Positions 33,043 to 40,677 of a DNA stretch of 64,000 nt are shown in pieces. The translations under genes and the position numbers were made by a program. Under the pieces are notes generated by a model. The model searched no databases. It worked only from the letters and a program-made list of their open reading frames with translations, and had not been told where the DNA came from. Position 1 is the stretch's first letter; each line of letters begins with the position of its first letter. Origin of the DNA: an uncultured Phascolarctobacterium sp. (GTDB taxonomy: Bacteria > Bacillota > Negativicutes > Acidaminococcales > Acidaminococcaceae); contig NZ_CAKPTG010000013.1 in NCBI RefSeq assembly GCF_934190775.1, forward strand, positions 8,797-72,796. Reading direction: 5' to 3'.

Positions 33043-34044
33043 ATGAAACAATTTTGTGCTTTAATCGGCAAATTCTTTGGCATCATCGCCATCGTTTTTC
33101 TGGTTCTCGGCCTGACTATGCCGCAGAACTTTTTGTGGGTATTAGGCAAGGTGCACGGCATCAGCGTCCTGAGCTGTATGCTCGGTATCGTAATGTTCGG
33201 CATGGGCACCACGCTGAACCTGAAGGATTTTGCGCTGGTACTCAAACGCCCGCTTGATATTATCATCGGCTGCTGCGCTCAGTATTTCGTAATGCCTTTT
33301 CTGGCATACCTGCTGTCCGTTGCCTTCAATCTGGATCCGGCACTGACCACCGGCGTTGTACTGGTAGGCACCTGCCCCGGCGGTACCTCCTCCAACGTAA
33401 TCACCTTTATGTCCAAGGGTGACGTTGCACTTTCTGTAACCATGACCAGTGTTTCCACTGTACTTTCTCCTATTCTTACTCCGTTCATCACCTACATGAT
33501 TATCGGTGAAAAGATTAACTTTGACCCGGTCGGTATGTTCTGGAGTATCGTACAAATCGTTATCCTGCCTATCTGCTTAGGCCTGGCTGTTAAATCCTTC
33601 CTGCCCAAGCTTGCTGAAGCAGCAACCGACTATCTGCCGGCTGTATCCTCCATTGCAATTTCTCTGATTATCGCAGGTGTTATCGGCGCCAGCCGCGACC
33701 TGATTCTGAAGGCTCCCGGCCTGATTCTGCTGGTAGTTATTCTGCATAACTGCTGCGGTTACGCTCTTGGCTTTGCCATCGCCCGCTTCACCGGCCTCAG
33801 CTGGAAAAAGGCTGTTGCGCTGTCCATCGAAGTTGGTATGCAGAACTCCGGTCTGGCAACCGGCCTGGCAAAAGCACACTTCGCTGCTCTGCCTGCCGCA
33901 ACCGTTCCCGGTGCAGTCTTCTCCGCATGGCACAATATTTCCGGTGCTCTGCTGGCATGGGCTTATCAAAACTACCTGAATCCGAAATTTGACCCGGATT
34001 ACGCTAAGGAAGAAGCTGTAGAAGCAGAGGCTGCTAAGGCTTAA
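33043..34044 (+). CDS. Bile acid:sodium symporter (BASS) family transporter
   Basis: 333 aa, nine to ten membrane segments. Family motifs: LGIVMFGMGTTLNLKDF, VLVGTCPGGTSSNVITFMSK and SIEVGMQNSGLATGLA, the last two lining the sodium and substrate sites. Bacterial relatives carry bile acids, pantoate or other organic anions with sodium. For a gut anaerobe bile acids are plausible but not shown. The C-terminus is Glu/Ala-rich. It is a single gene, convergent with the nitrogenase-like operon and separated by a shared terminator. Confidence 0.93.
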   Translation: MKQFCALIGKFFGIIAIVFLVLGLTMPQNFLWVLGKVHGISVLSCMLGIVMFGMGTTLNLKDFALVLKRPLDIIIGCCAQYFVMPFLAYLLSVAFNLDPALTTGVVLVGTCPGGTSSNVITFMSKGDVALSVTMTSVSTVLSPILTPFITYMIIGEKINFDPVGMFWSIVQIVILPICLGLAVKSFLPKLAEAATDYLPAVSSIAISLIIAGVIGASRDLILKAPGLILLVVILHNCCGYALGFAIARFTGLSWKKAVALSIEVGMQNSGLATGLAKAHFAALPAATVPGAVFSAWHNISGALLAWAYQNYLNPKFDPDYAKEEAVEAEAAKA

Positions 34045-34068
34045 AAAATAAATTTGGTTGAAAATACT

Positions 34069-34103
34069 AATCCCCTTGAGATTGAAACTCAAGGGGATTT
34101 TTG
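34069..34103. terminator. Bidirectional terminator between BASS and nitrogenase-like genes
   Basis: Perfect 12-bp stem AATCCCCTTGAG (34069-34080) with CTCAAGGGGATT (34088-34099), followed by TTTTTG on the plus strand. Confidence 0.9.
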
Positions 34104-34115
34104 TATGCCAAAAAC

Positions 34116-35333
34116 TTACATATTCACATACTGCTGAATATATTCAAAAAGCATGTCTGCGCCCCATTCGCCCATAAATGGCAAATGGTTAGCAATCGTC
34201 CTATAACTGAAGCAGGGATGGCTGACACAGATTTTAAAGTTTGTCGCATCAGTTTTTGCTATGGTATCCTCATCAGCCAAAACAAGGCAATGATGAATAT
34301 CCTTTAGCAACTGCAGATATTCCTTCTCTTCCTTAAAGTACTCTATGCCTTCCGCAGCAGTACCGGTTATTTTATGTGTGCATACACTGTGAGCTACATT
34401 AAATCTCAGCTCCTTGAAGAATGCACCCAAGCCTTTGACTGTATCATAATCACCCTTTAAAAATACAGTACCGGGAGTTCTGCTCATCAGAGGAGAATTT
34501 AAAAGCATTTTCAGTCTGCGGTTCTTTTCCTCTAAACGCTGCAACACAGCTTCCTTAACAGGCTTATTGATAACTGCGGCAACGCTCTTTAAAAAGTCTG
34601 TTGTCTGACTGTAGCCATAAGGCGGTAGGTAAACGTACGGAGTACCGGTAACGCTTTGAAGATATTCGGCACAGGGAACCGCATCGGCTGTAAGAACAAT
34701 ATTCATCTCGGCACTGCCAAGCCCGGCAAGCGCATCCGTAGTCGTATTCATTGCAAGACAATGCAGCAGCTCATAACTGAAGCCCTCTCGCAACAACCTT
34801 GCTATTTCGCCGATATCGGATTCTGCTCTGTAATGCAGCGGTGAGGCACCTAAAATATTATACCGTCCTCTTTGCTTGGCTACGTCAGGCTGTACAAACA
34901 GTTCTGCCAACTGCAGATAGATTTTTCGCAAGCCTGCACTATAGTCAGTACTCAATCCGGAGGCATTTACAGGAATCAGCCTGCTTTGCACCTTAGCTTG
35001 CAGGTTATCGCATATTCCCGCAATATCCGTACCGATGATAGAGGTTACAGAAGAAGTCAGCACAAAAATAGCCTTAGGTGAATATAAAGCATCCAGCTCC
35101 AAAATGCCTCTTTCCAGATGCTCGGTACTGCCCATAATAATATCACTGTCATCTACACCGGTGGTAAACAGTCTGTCAGGATAATCCTGCCCCAGCTTAT
35201 TGAAAAAATTCATGCTGAAATGCGTAGTTCCTTCCGGTCCGTACTCCAGCACAACAGCATCCTCGATATTCAGCAGCGTGCTGATTATTGCCATCCTGTC
35301 AGACGGCACCGGAAAATTTCTTATCAAAGCCAT
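34116..35333 (-). CDS. NifD-like nitrogenase component 1 homologue lacking cluster cysteines
   Basis: 405 aa from ATG 35333, preceded by GGAGGAGAAGTGATT; a GTG at 35339 that overlaps the upstream stop is the alternative. Oxidored_nitro fold landmarks: LEYGPEGTTHFSMNF (NifD HGPVGC region), TTGVDDSDIIMGSTEHLERG (DFQEKDIVFGG region), IFVLTSSVTSIIGTDI (SECPIGLIGDD region), and a C-terminal FMGEWGADMLFEYIQ. At the two positions where NifD has cluster cysteines 88 and 154 this protein has Thr (about 36) and Ser (about 95); nothing matches cysteine 62. It must therefore pair with a cluster-bearing partner, presumably the NifK-like product of the gene just upstream. The reaction is unknown; it should not be called a nitrogenase. 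Confidence 0.85.
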   Translation of the reverse strand: MALIRNFPVPSDRMAIISTLLNIEDAVVLEYGPEGTTHFSMNFFNKLGQDYPDRLFTTGVDDSDIIMGSTEHLERGILELDALYSPKAIFVLTSSVTSIIGTDIAGICDNLQAKVQSRLIPVNASGLSTDYSAGLRKIYLQLAELFVQPDVAKQRGRYNILGASPLHYRAESDIGEIARLLREGFSYELLHCLAMNTTTDALAGLGSAEMNIVLTADAVPCAEYLQSVTGTPYVYLPPYGYSQTTDFLKSVAAVINKPVKEAVLQRLEEKNRRLKMLLNSPLMSRTPGTVFLKGDYDTVKGLGAFFKELRFNVAHSVCTHKITGTAAEGIEYFKEEKEYLQLLKDIHHCLVLADEDTIAKTDATNFKICVSHPCFSYRTIANHLPFMGEWGADMLFEYIQQYVNM

Positions 35334-35335
35334 AA

Positions 35336-36622
35336 TCACTTCTCCTCCATCTGAGTCTGTGCGAAATCCAACAGGCGCTTCAGCAAGTTACGGCAGCCAG
35401 CAAAGCCCAGTACATCCTGGCCGGGCATACTGTCTATACCGAAAATCCCTTTTCTTGCCAGGCTGTCGGTAAAGCTTCTGCCGATATACAGCTGCGGTTT
35501 TAATTCATCATAAACAAACTCCATCGCCGCCAGATTGGCACTCTTGCAGACATAAGGATTTGCATATTGCAGCAGTTCATTTTTTGCTTCCTTGTTTTTC
35601 AAGGTACTCATCTGCACCATCAGCGGCTGCAGTCCCAAAGCTGCCAGATAGGTGTTCAGCTCCCAGCAGTTATACGGACTGTTGCCATAGATATAGCCCA
35701 CACCCTGCAGCTTATCCTGCACCTGCTGCTGTAAAGCAAGACATTCCTCCCAAGACTCGGTAACTGTTTGCGGCAGCTCCATTTCCAAAGCAGCAGCAAG
35801 CTCCTTATAGGCCTGCAACACCTTATGCGGATTACACATCGTTGGGAAGTAAACGTAAGGCACGGCAAGCTTTTCCTGCATCTGCTTTGCCAGCTCCAAT
35901 CCCAGCTCATCAACAACAATATTCAGCTTCGCTCTGCCTGCAAGCGCCAAATCCTCCAGACTGCATTTGCCGGGAAGCTGCAGTCCTAACTGTACGCCGG
36001 CCTGCTCCAACAGCTGCAGCAAAGCGGAATTTTTTTGCAAAGGAACGCCATTGCCAAGAATATTGACAACATTTTCCGTCGGCATTTTCCGCATCAGCTT
36101 TACAGTGGCAGTCAATGTTCTTTCAATACCCGGCAGATGGTCCCTGCACTGAAAATGCTCTGTACGCACAAGCAGAACCGGAATATGGTACTTTTCCTCC
36201 AGCTCATCAACGAGCGCATCGTAATCATCACCGATGATTTCCAGAACGCAGGTTGTTACCAAAACTATGCATTTAGGCGCACCTGTCTCAAAGGTTTCGG
36301 CAACAGCCTTTTTCGTTTTCTTAATCGTACCGAAGGTAACATCATAATCATCTATTACTACGGAAACACAGCTTTCCTTAAGACTGCCGAAGATTTTCAT
36401 ATTCGCCAGCAGCTTAGAATAATATGTGCATTCATCTGTACCGATGATAACCGTAACTGCCTCCGGCAGCTGTCTTACTGTCATCAGGACGCCCATCAGC
36501 GGGCAATGAGTTCCCGGGAAGGATGTTGCCATCAGCGGTTTAATATCCCTTTGCTCATTTACTTCACTCAAACGCCTGATATTACGCAAAATATCAGCGC
36601 TATAGTTTTTCTTTTGCAGCAT
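35336..36622 (-). CDS. NifK-like nitrogenase component 1 homologue with cysteine triad
   Basis: 428 aa from ATG 36622, preceded by TTGAGGAGAAGAAAT. It aligns by eye with NifK: GTHCPLMGVLMTV (NifK ACQPLGAVF), GTDECTYYSKLL (GSQGCVAYY), ESCVSVVIDDYDVTFG (SSCVSSSMTEDAAVFG) and VTTCVLEIIGDDY (STTCMAEVIGDDL). The cysteines are residues 40, 65 and 125, spaced as in NifK (24 and 59 between, against 24 and 57). The protein therefore probably binds an iron-sulfur cluster at the subunit interface. No FeMo-cofactor genes are nearby. It lies between a binding-protein gene and the NifD-like gene. Homologues with this fold reduce protochlorophyllide, chlorophyllide, Ni-sirohydrochlorin amide or methylthioalkanes; the substrate here is open. 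Confidence 0.87.
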   Translation of the reverse strand: MLQKKNYSADILRNIRRLSEVNEQRDIKPLMATSFPGTHCPLMGVLMTVRQLPEAVTVIIGTDECTYYSKLLANMKIFGSLKESCVSVVIDDYDVTFGTIKKTKKAVAETFETGAPKCIVLVTTCVLEIIGDDYDALVDELEEKYHIPVLLVRTEHFQCRDHLPGIERTLTATVKLMRKMPTENVVNILGNGVPLQKNSALLQLLEQAGVQLGLQLPGKCSLEDLALAGRAKLNIVVDELGLELAKQMQEKLAVPYVYFPTMCNPHKVLQAYKELAAALEMELPQTVTESWEECLALQQQVQDKLQGVGYIYGNSPYNCWELNTYLAALGLQPLMVQMSTLKNKEAKNELLQYANPYVCKSANLAAMEFVYDELKPQLYIGRSFTDSLARKGIFGIDSMPGQDVLGFAGCRNLLKRLLDFAQTQMEEK

Positions 36623-36635
36623 ATTTCTTCTCCTC

Positions 36636-36671
36636 AAAAAACAAGGGGCGGCAGATAAAACCGCCACCCCC
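36636..36671 (-). terminator. Intra-operon terminator/attenuator before the NifK-like gene
   Basis: On the minus strand GGGGGTGGCGG pairs with CCGCC.CCTT around TTTTATCTG (36671-36645), followed by six T (36641-36636) that run straight into the NifK-like ribosome site GAGGAG. It would let the receptor and binding-protein genes be expressed more than the nitrogenase-like pair, or serve as a control point. Confidence 0.6.
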
Positions 36672-36709
36672 ATAAAATGTTATTTAATATCACACAAAGA
36701 CCTTTGTGT

Positions 36710-37675
36710 CTATTTGCCGTAAACTGCCTCATGCAGAAGCTCTACACTGTCAGCAGCATGATGCGACAGGCAGTTTACATAGCCTTGCGGAATTATAATG
36801 GCCTGCTTTTTCTTTACAGCAGTTACTGTAGCCAGAGCAGGATCGGAATACAATTCTTCTAGCTGTGCATTACCCGATTTATAAGCACCGCCCTGAGACC
36901 AGGTGCCGATAATTATGTAGTCAGGATTGGCCTGTACTACTTCTTCCTTACTCAAAATACGGCTCGTTCCGGGTTTGTCCGCAATTGTATGACGTGCTGC
37001 CTCATAGCAGTCCTCTACGCCGGCAGCAGTCATGATATCGTTAAAGATAATCCCCTTGCCGCCGATAGCGCCAAAGCGCAGAAAGAGCAATCCTTTTTTT
37101 CTGTCCTCAGGCTGCATTTTTTTAACCTTAGCTTCAACCGCACTGATTTTTTTCTGCATCTCGGCAATCAGCTTTTCAGCCTGCTCCGGATTGCCTACAG
37201 CACCGCCGATAGCCTTAATCGTCTTGGGAATATTGCTCAGTCTGGTAGCGGCAGGATAAACAAAAACCTTGATTCCTACATCCTCCAAGCTGGAAATCTG
37301 CTCCGGCTTACTGCTGTCCGGCAGCAGCACCAGATCAGGCTTCAGTGCAAGAATAGCCTCCGGATTGCTTTCCGCAATTTGGGTAACATCCTTAGCCTCC
37401 TTTGCACCCATGGCCAAATCCTCATCATGCACCCATTTGGACAGGCCTGCTATACGCTTATGGTCAACAAGGCCTAAAAGCACCTCGTCACCATAAACAT
37501 ACAGGCTGATTATTTTTTGAGGCTTAGACTCAAAGGACAGTTTCTTGCCGCGTACATCCTGCACAACATAGCTTTGCTTTTTAGCAGCATCATTCTGCTT
37601 GTCAACAGTACCGGCACAGCCGGAGCAATAGACAACAGCCAGCACGGTAAGAACAAGGAAAAATAATCTACGCAT
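36710..37675 (-). CDS. BtuF/FepB-like substrate-binding lipoprotein
   Basis: 321 aa. Lipoprotein signal with Cys20 in VVYCSGC. Periplasmic binding protein type III fold typical of iron-chelate and cobalamin uptake: PQKIISLYVYGDEVLLGL, ILALKPDLVLLPDSSKPEQI, PKTIKAIGGAVGNPEQAEKL and NPDYIIIGTW. It delivers a metal chelate or corrinoid to an inner-membrane ABC permease, but no permease or ATPase gene is beside it. Position between a TonB receptor and the nitrogenase-like pair implies that the captured ligand is either the substrate or the cofactor source of the reductase. Confidence 0.9.
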   Translation of the reverse strand: MRRLFFLVLTVLAVVYCSGCAGTVDKQNDAAKKQSYVVQDVRGKKLSFESKPQKIISLYVYGDEVLLGLVDHKRIAGLSKWVHDEDLAMGAKEAKDVTQIAESNPEAILALKPDLVLLPDSSKPEQISSLEDVGIKVFVYPAATRLSNIPKTIKAIGGAVGNPEQAEKLIAEMQKKISAVEAKVKKMQPEDRKKGLLFLRFGAIGGKGIIFNDIMTAAGVEDCYEAARHTIADKPGTSRILSKEEVVQANPDYIIIGTWSQGGAYKSGNAQLEELYSDPALATVTAVKKKQAIIIPQGYVNCLSHHAADSVELLHEAVYGK

Positions 37676-37693
37676 AATCAGCCAAGCCTTTCA

Positions 37694-39493
37694 TCAGAAG
37701 CTGTGCTCATAAGACAGCATCCAGTTGCGTTCCTCCAGCATAGAACCGGTACCTGTAGTAGATCCCGTTCTAATATCATCACGGTCAAGCAGATTATAAA
37801 CAGTAAATTTCAAAGCATCATTTTTGGTAATCTGTTGCTTTATGTTCAGAGTAAGGTCTAACATAGGTTTAACATTATGGCTTCTTTCTGCCATATAGTT
37901 AGCATAAATATCGGCATTTGTCTTACCAACGCTGTAACCAATTCCTGCATGTAAACCTAATTTAAAGTCAACTCTTTCCCATTCCTTGTCATGCTTTTTC
38001 TGTTGGGGGTTTGCATAGGAAGCACCTAAATTATAGCTAAATTTGTCGGACGCAGCCTTTTCGTAGCTTATTTCTACACCAGTATTTTTATATTTATCTG
38101 CATTTAAATGAATCGATGTATCTGCATCTATACTTTGACCATAAATGCGATCATTGAGAGTCATATGGAATGCGTTGATTTTAAGCAACTCGTTATCTGA
38201 CAACTTTTTCTTCCAGCCAATTTCATAGTTCCAACCATGCTCTGCTTTTAAATTAGGATTCTTAATGTAATCGCCAGTACCCCATTGTTCATTAACCTCT
38301 GGAGCGCGCATAGAACGATTAATATTTAAATAGATATTATCATCCTTACCGATGGAATGCATAATTTGCAGCTGCGGACATAACTTGCTGCCGGATTCCT
38401 CAACATAAGCCTCACGAGCACCTAAAAGAATTTTGGTTTTGTCAGAAACAGGAGTCTCAGTCATAAAGAATACAGCGCCGCTATCACGTTTCACAGTATC
38501 TCTGGTATCTTCATTATCAGTAGTTTCATTTTCATAATTAAAACCGACAGTCAGCATGGTGTTGCCCAATTTGAATTTATCCTGCAAATCGGCACCACAG
38601 TTATGACCTTTTTGGTGTGTAGAGAAGGTATTGGTTTTCCAATCTCTGTTCCTGAAGAACACGGTAGCCTGTAAATCATCATTTACATATCTGAGCGAGC
38701 CGAAATTATATTTAATGTCACTGTGGAAGCCGGGCTTGTAAACACCATTAACGGATTTGGAGCAGTCGGAAACCTTTTTGCTGTACATATATTGCAAGGA
38801 CAGGTTATCGCTGATAGCATATTGCAGATTCAAGCTGTCCTTTTCCAGCTTATCACCGGTCCAGTAATTGTTTGCACCCCCGCTTTTATAGACAAAGCCT
38901 CTATCCTTAGATTGTTGTCTGCTATAGCTCATTTGCAATTTGTCATTTGCAACATTAACAGCGCCCTTAAATTTATTTTTGTCACCAAAGCCTACTAAAA
39001 CTTTATTTACAGATGCATTTTTCTTAGTAATGATATTAATTACACCAGCACTGGCACCACTACCATAAAGAACTGTAGAACCGCCCTTTACTACTTCAAT
39101 ACGCTCAATAATATCAGTAGAAATGGATTCCAGGTCATAGTTACCATCTTGACTCAAATGAATTCCGTTTACCAAAATTGCAACGTTATGTCTAGACAAA
39201 CCTCTAAAACCAATATAGGTGTTACCAAAAGGTGAAGCCATCAGGGTAAAACCAGGGATATTTCTGACAACCTCCATAACGTTGTTGGCACCCAGCTTTT
39301 CAATCTTCTCCTGATCATAAATTTCGGTTGCAGCAGGAATATCAATATCTCTTTGCTCATAACGGGCAGCAGTAACCATCATGGGATCCAGTACATACTC
39401 ATTTAAAGCTTCATGTGCCATTACCGGCGCAGCAAACAGCATACAACCCAAAGCTACAGCACTGTTTACCATTTTCTTACTCATTGAACTCAT
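37694..39493 (-). CDS. TonB-dependent outer-membrane receptor
   Basis: 599 aa from ATG 39493, with CAAGGAG upstream; a GTG directly before it is the alternative. Signal peptide ends near PVMA. Plug domain: TAARYEQRDIDIPAATEIYD, MEVVRNIPGF, FRGLSRHNVAILVNGIHL and RIEVVKGGSTVLYGSGASAG. A 22-strand-type barrel ends in WMLSYEHSF with terminal Phe. The size is in the range of BtuB and small haem/siderophore receptors. Ligand unknown. It is the first gene of the four-gene operon and starts at a promoter shared with a divergent MerR-type regulator. ExbB, ExbD and TonB are not in this window. Confidence 0.93.
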   Translation of the reverse strand: MSSMSKKMVNSAVALGCMLFAAPVMAHEALNEYVLDPMMVTAARYEQRDIDIPAATEIYDQEKIEKLGANNVMEVVRNIPGFTLMASPFGNTYIGFRGLSRHNVAILVNGIHLSQDGNYDLESISTDIIERIEVVKGGSTVLYGSGASAGVINIITKKNASVNKVLVGFGDKNKFKGAVNVANDKLQMSYSRQQSKDRGFVYKSGGANNYWTGDKLEKDSLNLQYAISDNLSLQYMYSKKVSDCSKSVNGVYKPGFHSDIKYNFGSLRYVNDDLQATVFFRNRDWKTNTFSTHQKGHNCGADLQDKFKLGNTMLTVGFNYENETTDNEDTRDTVKRDSGAVFFMTETPVSDKTKILLGAREAYVEESGSKLCPQLQIMHSIGKDDNIYLNINRSMRAPEVNEQWGTGDYIKNPNLKAEHGWNYEIGWKKKLSDNELLKINAFHMTLNDRIYGQSIDADTSIHLNADKYKNTGVEISYEKAASDKFSYNLGASYANPQQKKHDKEWERVDFKLGLHAGIGYSVGKTNADIYANYMAERSHNVKPMLDLTLNIKQQITKNDALKFTVYNLLDRDDIRTGSTTGTGSMLEERNWMLSYEHSF

Positions 39494-39550
39494 CACTCAT
39501 ACACTCCTTGAAAATTTTAATAATATAGCGTAAAATAATAATATTGGCTT

Positions 39551-39588
39551 TTGACAACTTATATCACGTTATCAGCATTATCTTACAA
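39551..39588. promoter_or_regulatory. Overlapping divergent promoters with 19-bp spacers (MerR-type)
   Basis: Plus strand: TTGACA (39551-39556), 19 bases, CATTAT (39576-39581), toward the MerR-type gene. Minus strand: TTGTAA (39588-39583), 19 bases, TATAAG (39563-39558), toward the TonB receptor. Stretched 19-bp spacers are the hallmark of promoters that MerR proteins untwist. The outer 12 bases form an imperfect dyad (TTGACAACTTAT with ATTATCTTACAA). Confidence 0.55.
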
Positions 39589-39620
39589 CATACAACGCTT
39601 ATACAGTCAAGAGGTTTTTT

Positions 39621-40457
39621 ATGAAGGATTCACGTTATTTCACTCCCGCTGAACTGGCAAAGTTATTCGGCATATCCAAGCAGCTGCTGTTATATTATGA
39701 TAAAAACGATATTTTTTCACCGGAATTCGTGGATGAAAACGGCTACAGATTTTACGTTTTATCGCAGTATTTCACTCTGCAGATTATCATTTCTCTCAGG
39801 AAACTTGATGTTTCCTTAAAAGAAATTAAAGCTTACTTAAAGAGCAAAGATATAAACCTGCTAAAAAATATATATCGCAACAAGCAGCAGGAATACAAAA
39901 AGCAAATTGAGGAGCTGCTATATTTAGAAAAAACAATGCAACAGAAAATCTCCTTTTTAAATAATATCGCAAACCTGCCTCTGAACCAAATTCTGTTGGA
40001 AATCCAAGAGGAGGAGTGTCTTTATTTCAGTGAAGCCATCAGCATCAAAAAACCAATAAAGCAACGGATGAATATTTTGGCTAACCATATGCTGCCAGTG
40101 TTTTCGCACGAATCCTTTCAGGAATATCTGATGGGCTTTCATTATGACAGCAAGGAATACTTCTACGAAGACCGTATAACGCAATACAATGTATTTATTT
40201 CCGCAAACAGCAAATTAAATTATAAAAATCCAATAAAATTCATCAAAGAAAAAGGGCTTTATCTCTGTGTTTACTGTAATGCCCAATACGGTGTAGTCGA
40301 CACACAAATCAAAGAACGTATTGTAAAATTCATCAAACAAAATAATTTACGCTTTCATGGCGGCATCTATCTTTTCCCGCTACGCAACTTCTGGTCTACT
40401 TCTAAGCCAAAGGAAGAGCTGGTTAAGCTATGTTTAAGAGTAGAATATACTGATTAA
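39621..40457 (+). CDS. MerR-family regulator, divergent from the nitrogenase-like operon
   Basis: 278 aa. N-terminal MerR helix-turn-helix and wing (FTPAELAKLFGISKQLLLYY, DENGYRFYVLSQYFTLQIII), the usual coiled-coil linker, and a C-terminal ligand domain of the GyrI/BmrR type (about 150-278). It has scattered cysteines but no clear metal-site pattern of MerR/CueR, so the inducer is probably an organic or tetrapyrrole-like molecule rather than a bare metal ion. Its divergent position implies control of the TonB-receptor operon. AT content is higher than in its neighbours. A terminator follows directly. Confidence 0.88.
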   Translation: MKDSRYFTPAELAKLFGISKQLLLYYDKNDIFSPEFVDENGYRFYVLSQYFTLQIIISLRKLDVSLKEIKAYLKSKDINLLKNIYRNKQQEYKKQIEELLYLEKTMQQKISFLNNIANLPLNQILLEIQEEECLYFSEAISIKKPIKQRMNILANHMLPVFSHESFQEYLMGFHYDSKEYFYEDRITQYNVFISANSKLNYKNPIKFIKEKGLYLCVYCNAQYGVVDTQIKERIVKFIKQNNLRFHGGIYLFPLRNFWSTSKPKEELVKLCLRVEYTD

Positions 40458-40488
40458 GGTGTATAACTATTATACACCTTATTTTTTA
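40456..40488 (+). terminator. Terminator of the MerR-family gene
   Basis: AAGGTGTATA (40456-40465) with TATACACCTT (40471-40480), followed by ATTTTTT. The stem overlaps the stop codon. Confidence 0.88.
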
Positions 40489-40677
40489 TTCTTAATTGGA
40501 GTTTTTACAGTAAAACCCGACAAAAGTTGCTGATATCCCGATTGCTTTTAGCTATATAATACCCAAAGCTGACGCATTTGCGCCGGCTTCTTTTTCTTCT
40601 GCGAAGTATATACATCCGTAAGGTTATTTTTATGCTATAATATTAGTTACAAAAATTCGAAGAAAAGAGTTATATTT

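Noticed and set aside
34116..36622. True nitrogenase (nifDK)
   Set aside because: No nifH, E, N or B nearby, subunits shorter than NifD/NifK, NifD-type cysteines missing.
39494..39620. Cobalamin riboswitch before the TonB receptor
   Set aside because: The leader is too short and shows no B12-box; the region is better explained by divergent promoters.
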